Below are positions 1 through 4,776 of a DNA stretch of 5,015 nt, in pieces. Within the stretch, counting starts at the first letter, position 1. Every line of letters starts with the position of its first letter. A program made the translations under genes and the position numbers. The notes below the pieces were generated by a model, which did no database searches, was not told the DNA's origin, and saw only the letters and a program-made list of their open reading frames with translations. Source of the stretch: Paracoccaceae bacterium (lineage in GTDB: Bacteria > Pseudomonadota > Alphaproteobacteria > Rhodobacterales > Rhodobacteraceae); the NCBI GenBank assembly GCA_006227805.1, contig SBFT01000061.1:1-5015 (forward strand). Direction: 5' to 3'.

Positions 1-1
1 T

Positions 2-340
2 GCCGATGGGGTTATCTTCGTCAAGGACGGCTTCAGCTGGCCTGCATTCCTGATCCCGTTCTTCTGGCTGATCTGGCATCGGCTATGGTGGGGTCTTGCC
101 GGGTATGTCATTGCCGTAGCCGGATTGGCGGGCATCGGTTATCTGGCAGGGTTTCCCGATGGCTTGGGCACGTCGCTGGGTTTGCTCCTTAACGTGTACC
201 TCGGTCTGGAAGGCAACAACTTGCGGCGCAAGGCGCTTGCCCGGCGCGGCTATCAGGAGGTCGCCGATGTTGTCGCGGGCGACAGCGAGGAAGCTGCCTG
301 GCGGTTCCTTGCGAACCGGATGCAACACCAGGGCAGCTGA
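2..340 (+). CDS. DUF2628 family membrane protein, 3' part (5' end outside window)
   Basis: This is an open frame from the left edge to TGA at 338-340, giving the last 112 residues of a protein whose start lies upstream. The visible part opens with a short soluble piece (FVKDGFSWPAFLIPFFWLIWHR), then hydrophobic segments at about residues 13-24 and 29-50 and a glycine/leucine-rich one at 54-70. It ends in a basic and then acidic tail containing LGLEGNNLRRKALARRGY and a GDSEEAAWRF stretch. The KDGFSWPAFL entry and the LEGNNLRR motif after the last helix are typical of DUF2628, a small inner-membrane family of unknown function. In alphaproteobacteria this family is often found beside hisH/hisB, which fits here: hisH starts 8 bases after the stop. 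Codon use is less GC-biased than in the genes further right (about 29 of 112 codons end in A or T). Family assignment is fairly sure; function is unknown. Confidence 0.8.
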   Translation, partial: ADGVIFVKDGFSWPAFLIPFFWLIWHRLWWGLAGYVIAVAGLAGIGYLAGFPDGLGTSLGLLLNVYLGLEGNNLRRKALARRGYQEVADVVAGDSEEAAWRFLANRMQHQGS

Positions 341-348
341 GGCAGCAG

Positions 349-990
349 ATGAAAGTTGCAATCATCGACTATGGTTCAGGCAACCTGCGGTCGGCCCAGA
401 AGTCATTCGAGCGGGCGGCCAGGACAGCGGGCGTTTCTGCTTCAATCGATCTCGTTACAAAGCCTGAACAAGTAACTGCTGCCGATCGCGTCGTTCTGCC
501 CGGCGTGGGCGCCTATCGTGACTGCCATGACGGCCTCGCCGCTATTGACGGCATGTGGGAAGTCATCGAGGAACACTGCACGACGAGGGCAAAGCCCTTC
601 CTCGGCATCTGCGTCGGCATGCAGCTGATGGCGAGCCTCAGCCGCGAATACCGCGACACGGCCGGCCTCGACTGGATCGCGGGCGAGGTCGTCAGGATCA
701 CGCCCGGCGAGGCGGGCCTGAAGGTGCCGCACATGGGCTGGAACGACCTGGTCATCGACCATCCGCACCCGGTCCTCGACGGGATTGCAACCGGCGATCA
801 CGCCTATTTCGTCCACTCCTATCACATGCGGGTGCGCCACCCGGAGGACCGGCTGGCCCATGTGGACTATGGCGGCGACGTCACCGCGATCGTCGGGCGC
901 GGCACGATGATCGGCACCCAGTTCCACCCCGAGAAAAGCCAGCGAACCGGCCTGCGGCTGATCGCCAATTTCCTCGCCTGGCGGCCCTGA
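349..990 (+). CDS. hisH: Imidazole glycerol phosphate synthase, glutamine amidotransferase subunit HisH
   Basis: HisH is the class I glutaminase of IGP synthase. It hydrolyses glutamine, and the ammonia passes through the HisF barrel to PRFAR, giving IGP and AICAR in the cytoplasm. The 213-residue length is normal. The N-terminal strand is VAIIDYGSGNLRS. The oxyanion strand PGVGAY is at 51-56, the nucleophile is Cys88 in GICVGMQ, and the rest of the triad is His193 and Glu195 in QFHPEKS. The PHMGWN motif (127-132) is the HisH signature that contacts HisF. The ATG has a GAGG Shine-Dalgarno at 339-342 that runs across the stop codon of the DUF2628 gene, suggesting coupled translation. The gene runs tail to tail into the DUF2147 gene with a 10-base gap. 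Odd point: about 31 of the first 82 codons end in A/T, but only about 12 of the last 128, with the change near base 600. Confidence 0.97.
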   Translation: MKVAIIDYGSGNLRSAQKSFERAARTAGVSASIDLVTKPEQVTAADRVVLPGVGAYRDCHDGLAAIDGMWEVIEEHCTTRAKPFLGICVGMQLMASLSREYRDTAGLDWIAGEVVRITPGEAGLKVPHMGWNDLVIDHPHPVLDGIATGDHAYFVHSYHMRVRHPEDRLAHVDYGGDVTAIVGRGTMIGTQFHPEKSQRTGLRLIANFLAWRP

Positions 991-1000
991 GGCGCCGGGA

Positions 1001-1387
1001 TCAGTTCACGCGTTGCCAGGTCTGCTTCGAACAGATCAATCCGCCCGCCACGCAGCCGCGCAGATCCAGCGTGTCGCCCTTCAGACCCATCTTGCCGATG
1101 TAGATCCGGTCGTTCGACGGACGCCAGACCTGGCCTTCATAGTTGCCGTCGCCCTTGGCCACCATGTCGATGACCAGGGTCTTGCCCAGGTTCTCGGACT
1201 GGTATTCGCCGCCGGAATTGAAGGTGCGGGCGATCTTGCCGCAGATCTTGGCGCCGCAGGGCGCCATCTCGATATGGGCGTAATTGCCTTCGTCGGGTTG
1301 GGTCTTCCAGGTGCCGAGAACCGGGTCGGCGAAGGCGGGCAGCGCCAGGGCCAGCGTGGTCAGGCCTGCGAGAATCGTGGTCTTCAT
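1001..1387 (-). CDS. Secreted DUF2147 family protein
   Basis: This 128-residue protein starts with a clear Sec signal peptide: K2, a hydrophobic run to about residue 18 and an AFA|D cleavage site after residue 20. The mature part of about 108 residues should be periplasmic. It has the DUF2147 pattern: GTWKT near the mature N-terminus, a CGAKICGKI segment (44-52), a middle W-R-P/IYIGKM segment (88-100) and a terminal LRGCVAGGLICSKQTWQRV. The four cysteines (44, 49, 112, 119) are the only ones and could form two disulfides. The start at 1387 is chosen over an in-frame upstream ATG at 1513 because it gives the signal peptide and has a strong GGAGGAG Shine-Dalgarno (1393-1399). DUF2147 members are small secreted beta-rich proteins of unknown biochemical role. 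The gene lies antisense between hisH and hisA and shares a 128-base divergent gap with hisA. No histidine-related function is implied. Confidence 0.9.
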   Translation of the reverse strand: MKTTILAGLTTLALALPAFADPVLGTWKTQPDEGNYAHIEMAPCGAKICGKIARTFNSGGEYQSENLGKTLVIDMVAKGDGNYEGQVWRPSNDRIYIGKMGLKGDTLDLRGCVAGGLICSKQTWQRVN

Positions 1388-1515
1388 GGTGTCTCCTCCC
1401 GTTCTGGCGCGGATCCTGAGTGCATGGCGCGCTTCCTGGCAAGTCTGACTTGGCGTCGCGTTGCAATCCCTGCGTCCCCGTGCCAAGGGGGGACCGCGAA
1501 ACAAGGGACGCACCC
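1388..1515. promoter_or_regulatory. Divergent control region between the DUF2147 gene and hisA
   Basis: This 128-base gap must hold the start signals of both flanking genes, because a reverse-strand gene separates hisA from hisH. No convincing sigma-70 -35/-10 pair was found by eye on either strand. The best minus-strand candidate is TTGCCA with a poor -10 about 17 bases on, and it is not claimed. Visible elements are a palindrome, CAAGTC-T-GACTTG (1440-1452), near the middle, and two competing inverted repeats just before hisA (listed separately). The presence of promoters is inferred from gene layout, not seen. Confidence 0.55.
1471..1512 (+). promoter_or_regulatory. hisA leader: inverted repeat covering the Shine-Dalgarno, with a competing hairpin
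   Basis: TGCGTCCC (1471-1478) is perfectly complementary to GGGACGCA (1505-1512). The second arm includes most of the hisA Shine-Dalgarno AAGGGA (1503-1508), which sits 7 bases before the ATG. The first arm overlaps GTCCCC (1474-1479), which can instead pair with GGGGAC (1489-1494) over a 9-base loop. The two stems cannot form together: the long one would hide the ribosome site and the short one would free it. The pairing is seen in the sequence. A regulatory role is inference, and GC-rich DNA yields such repeats by chance at some rate. Confidence 0.35.
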
Positions 1516-2235
1516 ATGATCCTCTACCCGGCGATCGACCTGAAGGACGGACAGGCCGTCCGCCTGCTGCGCGGCGAGATGGAAAAGGCCACCGTCTTCA
1601 ACGACGACCCGGCCGCCCAGGCCCGCGCCTTCGCGGATGCGGGCTGCGACTGGCTGCATCTCGTCGATCTGAACGGCGCCTTCGCGGGCCAGCCGGTGAA
1701 CGCCGCCGCGGTCGAGGCGATCCTGGCCGCGACCCACCTGCCCGCGCAGTTGGGTGGCGGCATCCGCGACATGGCCACGATCGAGGCCTGGCTGAAGAAG
1801 GGCCTCGCCCGCGTGATCCTGGGGACGGTCGCGGTCGAGAACCCGGCCCTCGTGCGCGAGGCCGCGCGCGCCTTCCCCGGACAGGTGGCGGTGGGCATCG
1901 ACGCGCGCGACGGTCGCGTGGCGACGAAGGGCTGGGCGCAGGAGACCGACGTCATGGTCACCGATCTTGCGCGATCCTTCGAGGACGCGGGCGTCGCGGC
2001 AATCATCTATACCGACATCAACCGCGACGGTGCGATGCAGGGCCCCAACATCCCGGCGACCGAGGCGCTGGCCCGCGCCGTGTCCATTCCGGTGATCGCG
2101 TCGGGGGGCGTGTCCTCGCTCGGCGACCTGATCGCCCTGCGCGATACCGGCGTGATCGCGGGCGCGATCTCGGGCCGGGCGCTCTATGACGGGGCGATCG
2201 ACCTGACGCAGGCGCTGGCGGCATTGCGCGCCTGA
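1516..2235 (+). CDS. hisA: ProFAR isomerase HisA (phosphoribosylformimino-5-aminoimidazole carboxamide ribotide isomerase)
   Basis: HisA is a cytoplasmic (beta/alpha)8-barrel enzyme that carries out the Amadori rearrangement of ProFAR to PRFAR, the substrate of HisF-HisH. The 239-residue length is usual. The N-terminus MILYPAIDLKDG carries the catalytic Asp8, and the second catalytic acid is Asp129 in VGIDARDG. Phosphate-binding loops are visible at GGGIRD (80-85), ILGT (101-104), ASGGVSS (195-201) and SGRALY (219-224). The internal half-barrel repeat with HisF is apparent. The start at 1516 is preferred over the in-frame ATG at 1420 because it gives the conserved N-terminus, has AAGGGA 7 bases upstream, and the extension would be non-homologous arginine/proline-rich sequence. 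The stop overlaps the next gene's start by one base (TGATG). Transcription probably begins in the divergent gap with the DUF2147 gene. Confidence 0.97.
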   Translation: MILYPAIDLKDGQAVRLLRGEMEKATVFNDDPAAQARAFADAGCDWLHLVDLNGAFAGQPVNAAAVEAILAATHLPAQLGGGIRDMATIEAWLKKGLARVILGTVAVENPALVREAARAFPGQVAVGIDARDGRVATKGWAQETDVMVTDLARSFEDAGVAAIIYTDINRDGAMQGPNIPATEALARAVSIPVIASGGVSSLGDLIALRDTGVIAGAISGRALYDGAIDLTQALAALRA

Positions 2236-2528
2236 TGGGCAGGCGCTGGCCCTATGTCGTCCTTCTTGCGATCCTCGCGATCTGCCTGATCCCGGTCGCC
2301 GCCGTCGCCTGGGCCAGCGCCTTCGCCCGGCGCCACGGTTGCACCCTGCATGAAGGCTTCGCCAATCCCTGCATCGTGGATGGGCACGATTGGGGCGATA
2401 CGCTCTACTCCGCCTTCGTGGCGGGCTGGCTCATGCTCGCGACGCTGCCGGTCGCGGCGCTGTGTCTGCTGGCGCTTATGGGTCTGGGGATCGTCGACCT
2501 GATCCGCGCGCGGCGACGCCGGGGGTAA
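2235..2528 (+). CDS. Small two-helix membrane protein of unknown function, coupled to hisA
   Basis: This 97-residue protein was not matched to a named family. It has a basic N-terminus (MGRRW), a first membrane helix at about 7-28, a 30-residue loop, a second long hydrophobic segment at about 59-88 and a very basic end (RARRRRG). By the positive-inside rule both ends are probably cytoplasmic and the loop periplasmic, although ARRH directly after helix 1 weakens that call. The loop has two cysteines (C36, C46) in the pattern GCTLHE-GFANPC-IVDGHDWGDTLY, with histidine, aspartate and glutamate residues that could bind metal or form a disulfide. The ATG overlaps the hisA TGA as TGATG and has no good Shine-Dalgarno, so translation probably depends on termination at hisA. 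A real gene is supported by the hydrophobic pattern, the high third-position GC and the exact overlap. A link to histidine synthesis is not shown. Confidence 0.8.
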   Translation: MGRRWPYVVLLAILAICLIPVAAVAWASAFARRHGCTLHEGFANPCIVDGHDWGDTLYSAFVAGWLMLATLPVAALCLLALMGLGIVDLIRARRRRG

Positions 2529-2538
2529 CGGGCCACGG

Positions 2539-2573
2539 GCGCGGGAAGGCTGCGCCCCCTTCCCAACCCGCGC
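2539..2573 (+). repeat. Nested hairpin between the membrane protein gene and hisF
   Basis: Two overlapping inverted repeats lie in the 67-base gap. GCGCGGG (2539-2545) pairs with CCCGCGC (2567-2573), and GGGAAGG (2543-2549) pairs with CCTTCCC (2558-2564) around an 8-base loop. They give either a 7-bp outer stem plus AAGG:CCTT, or a 7-bp inner stem extended by GCGC:GCGC across a bulge. No T-run follows, so it is not a standard intrinsic terminator. It may act as an RNA processing or stability element, or slightly reduce transcription ahead of hisF. Function is inferred only. Confidence 0.5.
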
Positions 2574-2595
2574 GATCCCCTCTATCAGGCTGTCC

Positions 2596-3357
2596 ATGCT
2601 GAAGACGCGCATCATTCCCTGCCTGGACGTGGCCGACGGCCGCGTGGTCAAGGGCGTCAACTTCGTCGACCTCGTCGACGCGGGCGACCCGGTGGAATCG
2701 GCGCGCGCCTACGACGCCGCGGGCGCGGACGAGTTGTGCTTTCTCGACATCCACGCCACGCACGAGAATCGCGGCACCATGTACGACGTCGTCCGGCGCA
2801 CGGCGGAAGCCTGCTATATCCCGCTGACCGTGGGCGGCGGCGTGCGCTCGCGCGAGGACGTGCGCGACCTGCTGCTGGCGGGGGCGGACAAGGTCAGCTT
2901 CAATTCCGCCGCCGTCGCCGACCCCGACGTGATCGCCGAAGCCGCCGACCAGTTCGGCAGCCAGTGCATCGTCTGCGCCATCGACGCCAAGACGGTCAGC
3001 CCCGGCAAGTGGGAGATCTTCACCCATGGCGGCCGTCGCCCCACCGGCATCGACGCGGTGGACTTCGCGCGGACCGTCGCCGCGAAGGGCGCGGGCGAGA
3101 TCCTTCTCACCTCGATGGACCGCGACGGCACGCGCGCGGGCTTCAACATCCCCCTCACCCGCGCCATCGCCGATGCGGTCGACATCCCCGTCATCGCGAG
3201 CGGAGGCGTCGGCACGCTGGATCACCTGGTCGAGGGCGTGACAGAGGGCCATGCGAGCGCGGTCCTTGCCGCCTCGATCTTCCATTTCGGCACCTACACG
3301 ATCCGCGAGGCCAAGGAGCACATGGCCGCGGCAGGCATACCGATGAGGCTGGAATGA
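2596..3357 (+). CDS. hisF: Imidazole glycerol phosphate synthase, cyclase subunit HisF
   Basis: HisF is the cyclase barrel of IGP synthase. It takes ammonia from HisH and turns PRFAR into IGP and AICAR. At 253 residues it is full length. The N-terminus MLKTRIIPCLDVADGRVVKG gives catalytic Asp11, and the second catalytic residue is Asp130 in CAIDAK. Residues equivalent to the ammonia gate of the Thermotoga enzyme are present: Arg5, Glu46 (in GADELCFLD), Lys99 (in GADKVSFNSAA) and Glu168 (in GAGEILLTSMDRDGT). Phosphate loops are GGGV (80-83) and ASGGVGT (201-207), and the end is the usual ASIFHFGTYTIREAKEHM. The Shine-Dalgarno is weak (AGG at 2587-2589), so the upstream hairpin or the preceding gene may matter for expression. 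The stop overlaps hisE as ATGA. The partner HisH is encoded 1.6 kb upstream in the same cluster. Confidence 0.98.
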   Translation: MLKTRIIPCLDVADGRVVKGVNFVDLVDAGDPVESARAYDAAGADELCFLDIHATHENRGTMYDVVRRTAEACYIPLTVGGGVRSREDVRDLLLAGADKVSFNSAAVADPDVIAEAADQFGSQCIVCAIDAKTVSPGKWEIFTHGGRRPTGIDAVDFARTVAAKGAGEILLTSMDRDGTRAGFNIPLTRAIADAVDIPVIASGGVGTLDHLVEGVTEGHASAVLAASIFHFGTYTIREAKEHMAAAGIPMRLE

Positions 3358-3662
3358 GCGTTCTCGACGATCTCTTCGCCACGATCGAGGCCCGCAAGGG
3401 GGCCGATCCGGACACCAGCTGGACCGCGAAACTGCTGTCGCAAGGCCCTGAAAAGGCGGCCGAAAAATTCGGCGAGGAAGCGGTCGAGGCGATCATCGAG
3501 GCGGTGCGCGGCGACCGCGCGCGCCTGACGGCGGAAGCAGCGGACGTCCTTTTTCACCTTCTGGTCATGCTGGCCGCGCGCGATGTGGCGCTGACGGACG
3601 TGCTCGATGAACTGGCGCGGCGCCAGGGCACATCCGGCATCGCCGAGAAGGCCTCGCGCTAG
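3354..3662 (+). CDS. hisE: Phosphoribosyl-ATP pyrophosphohydrolase HisE
   Basis: HisE removes pyrophosphate from phosphoribosyl-ATP, the second step of histidine synthesis. The 102-residue product is an all-helical MazG-type fold. Visible marks are the N-terminal helix SVLDDLFATIEARK, the SWTAKLL turn (22-28), and the metal-binding acids: EKFGEEAVE (37-45, with Glu41, Glu42 and Glu45), then Glu61 and Asp64 in TAEAADVLFHLLV. It is a stand-alone HisE, so the PR-AMP cyclohydrolase HisI must be encoded elsewhere. The ATG overlaps the hisF TGA (ATGA), with GAGG at 3345-3348, 5 bases before the start, which indicates coupled translation. Its TAG stop is 4 bases from the stop of the converging CoA-binding gene, leaving no room for a separate terminator between them. 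An upstream extension in this frame exists only as an antiphase shadow within hisF and is not used. Confidence 0.95.
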   Translation: MSVLDDLFATIEARKGADPDTSWTAKLLSQGPEKAAEKFGEEAVEAIIEAVRGDRARLTAEAADVLFHLLVMLAARDVALTDVLDELARRQGTSGIAEKASR

Positions 3663-3666
3663 GCCG

Positions 3667-4137
3667 CTAGAGCCTCGACGAAATCACGCCCGTCGCGAAG
3701 CCGCCCATGCGCAATTCCCCGAAAAGGCGCTGATACTCGATCTTGGGGCAGCGGTCCTGGATCACGGTCAGGCCCGCCGCCTCGGCCTTCGCGGCCGCTT
3801 CGGGGTGTTCCACGCCGATCTGCATCCAGATCGTCTTCAGGCCCTTCAGATGCGCCATCGCCTCGTCCACGATCGGGGGCACCGCTTCGGAGCGGCGGAA
3901 GATGTCGACCATGTCGACGGGCCTGTCGATGTCCGCCAGACGCGCAACCACCTTCCTGCCGAAAACCGTCTCGCCCGCATGGCCGGGATTGACGGGGATG
4001 ACGTCGAAGCCTTTCAGCGTCAGATAGCGCGCCACGTAATAGCTGGGCCGCACCGGGTTCAGCGACACGCCCACCACCGCGATCACCCGGGTCGTGGTCA
4101 GGACATGTTTCAGAAGCTCGTCGGAATACTGTGTCAT
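3667..4137 (-). CDS. CoA-binding domain protein (CoA_binding_2 / YccU-like)
   Basis: This is a 156-residue, single-domain Rossmann-fold protein of the CoA_binding_2 family, whose members bind CoA or a related nucleotide and have no firmly assigned cellular role. The nucleotide loop is VIAVVGVSLNPVRPSYYVARYL (18-39). Further family marks are VIPVNPGHAGETVFG (46-60), the VDMVDIFRRSE strand (74-84), WMQIGV (104-109) and the C-terminal DRCPKIEYQRL (128-138) with one conserved cysteine. No signal peptide or membrane segment is seen, so it should be cytoplasmic. The ATG is the only upstream start possible, since an in-frame TAG lies four codons before it. The Shine-Dalgarno is poor (GGGG two bases before ATG). 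An intrinsic terminator ends only 27 bases upstream, so either the promoter overlaps that hairpin or the gene is reached by read-through. It converges on hisE; a role in histidine synthesis is not implied. Confidence 0.92.
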   Translation of the reverse strand: MTQYSDELLKHVLTTTRVIAVVGVSLNPVRPSYYVARYLTLKGFDVIPVNPGHAGETVFGRKVVARLADIDRPVDMVDIFRRSEAVPPIVDEAMAHLKGLKTIWMQIGVEHPEAAAKAEAAGLTVIQDRCPKIEYQRLFGELRMGGFATGVISSRL

Positions 4138-4166
4138 GACCCCAGCCTAGCCCGCGGCGGAGCAAG

Positions 4167-4199
4167 AAAAAAGCGCTCAAGACCCGAAGCCTTGAGCGC
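4167..4199 (-). terminator. Rho-independent terminator, minus strand
   Basis: On the minus strand GCGCTCAAG (4199-4191) and CTTGAGCGC (4181-4173) form a perfect 9-bp stem with a 9-base loop (GCTTCGGGT), followed at once by six T residues and then CTTGCT. This is a textbook intrinsic terminator for transcripts coming from the YHS side. There is no matching T-run on the plus side, so it should act in one direction only. It ends 27 bases before the ATG of the CoA-binding gene, close enough to act as an attenuator. Confidence 0.8.
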
Positions 4200-4223
4200 C
4201 AGTCACGGAACGAGGGACAGTGA

Positions 4224-4251
4224 ATAGAAACGCAGAGGTTCCGGCTCTGCG
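4224..4251 (-). terminator. Possible weaker terminator hairpin, minus strand
   Basis: CGCAGAG and CTCTGCG (4251-4245 with 4237-4231 on the minus strand) form a perfect 7-bp stem with a 7-base loop, followed by TTTCTATT. The T-run is broken, so termination would be weaker than at the next hairpin 30 bases downstream. Together they could form a tandem terminator, or this one could be part of a structured RNA. Confidence 0.4.
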
Positions 4252-4329
4252 ATCACATGTGTCAGATAGGCACCGCCCGGGCGCGAAAAAGACGCGCTCG
4301 CAAGGATGTGATGAGGAAGCCCCCTTGCG

Positions 4330-4776
4330 TCACCTGTTCAGGACGCCCGGCCAGTTCGCGTTCGCCTTCAGGATGTTGCCGGGAATGTCCTGCGCCCAGA
4401 GGCGGCCCACCTGGGTCGTGTGGGTCAGGTAGAGACGGTTCTCGTGGATGCGCCAGGCTTCCGGATCCGCCGGCGAGACCGTCCCGCGCGCCACCGAATA
4501 GGCGCAATAGCCGCCATATTGCGGGGCATAGGCCCTCGGGTTCATCTCGAAATGGGTGCGGTTCTCGGCGCTGGCGAAATGCCAGGTCGCACCCTTCCAC
4601 ATCACCGCATAGGCGGCCCGGCCCCTGACCGGCTGGCCTTCGGTGAAATAGGCCACCACGTCATAGCCCGAAATGGCGAGACCGCCGCTCGTGTCGAACC
4701 AGGGTCTTTCGGCCAGCGCGGGTGCGGCCGACACAAGCCAGGCGGCGGCAAGGCCAAGGAGGCGGCGGCGAAGCAT
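4330..4776 (-). CDS. Secreted YHS-domain protein of the 'YHS domain (seleno)protein' family, cysteine form
   Basis: The 148-residue precursor has a Sec signal peptide: MLRRR, a hydrophobic stretch LLGLAAAWLVSAAP and an ALA|E cleavage site after residue 22. The mature part holds a YHS-like domain: LAISGYDVVAYFTEGQPVRG (33-52), AVMWKGATWHFASAENRTHFEMNPRAYAPQYGGYCAYSVA (57-96), then a conserved tail with LYLTHTTQVGRLWAQD and ILKANANWP. YHS domains are thought to bind metal or sit beside metal-handling proteins; the role of this secreted family is not settled. In some relatives the GGYC position is selenocysteine. Here residue 91 is TGC, an ordinary cysteine, and it is the only cysteine in the protein. 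The start at 4776 is preferred over an in-frame ATG at 4863 because it gives the signal peptide and has GGGAGGG 10 bases upstream. A same-strand gene ends 105 bases upstream, so the two may be co-transcribed. Confidence 0.9.
   Translation of the reverse strand: MLRRRLLGLAAAWLVSAAPALAERPWFDTSGGLAISGYDVVAYFTEGQPVRGRAAYAVMWKGATWHFASAENRTHFEMNPRAYAPQYGGYCAYSVARGTVSPADPEAWRIHENRLYLTHTTQVGRLWAQDIPGNILKANANWPGVLNR

Larger units (their letters stand above)
4138..4329 (-). other. Hairpin-rich untranslated region between the YHS gene and the CoA-binding gene
   Basis: These 192 bases hold no credible gene. Read on the minus strand, the following can form in order: a 7-bp stem CGCAAGG/CCTTGCG (4329-4323 with 4305-4299, 17-base loop) starting right after the YHS stop; a 5-bp GCGCG/CGCGC stem around TCTTTTT (4297-4281); a CACATGTG palindrome (4254-4261); a 7-bp stem followed by TTTCTATT; and a 9-bp stem followed by TTTTTT. 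This may be a 3' trailer with stacked terminators, a 5' leader of the CoA-binding gene with an attenuator, or a small RNA. The sequence alone does not decide between these. Confidence 0.5.

Noticed and set aside
442..927. 161-codon minus-strand frame opposite hisH, and 555-1103 on the plus strand in another frame
   Set aside because: Both overlap a fully supported hisH and give biased compositions (His/Asp/Val or Arg/Pro) with no motif.
1388..1513. N-terminal extension of the DUF2147 protein from 1513
   Set aside because: It would bury an obvious signal peptide behind 42 arginine-rich residues and ignore the strong GGAGGAG before 1387.
1420..1515. N-terminal extension of hisA from an in-frame ATG at 1420
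   Set aside because: The extension adds 32 residues unlike any HisA N-terminus. The 1516 start has a Shine-Dalgarno and the conserved MILYPAIDLKDG.
2476..3321. 281-codon open frame on the minus strand opposite hisF
   Set aside because: It lies fully antisense to hisF, whose catalytic motifs are complete. The product is a low-complexity Arg/Asp/Val/His-rich shadow typical of GC-rich DNA, without a recognisable fold.
2736..3353. Extension of the hisE frame upstream through hisF
   Set aside because: The extension reads an out-of-frame, arginine-rich shadow of hisF. The ATGA overlap gives a normal-length HisE.
3607..4227. 206-codon plus-strand frame opposite the CoA-binding gene
   Set aside because: It is antisense to a gene with clear Rossmann motifs. 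The product is Arg/His/Asp-rich with no family features.
4252..4312. 7-base inverted repeat ATCACAT (4252-4258) with ATGTGAT (4306-4312), a possible loop-to-loop contact
   Set aside because: About one such match is expected by chance in a region of this size, so it is not used as support for a pseudoknot.
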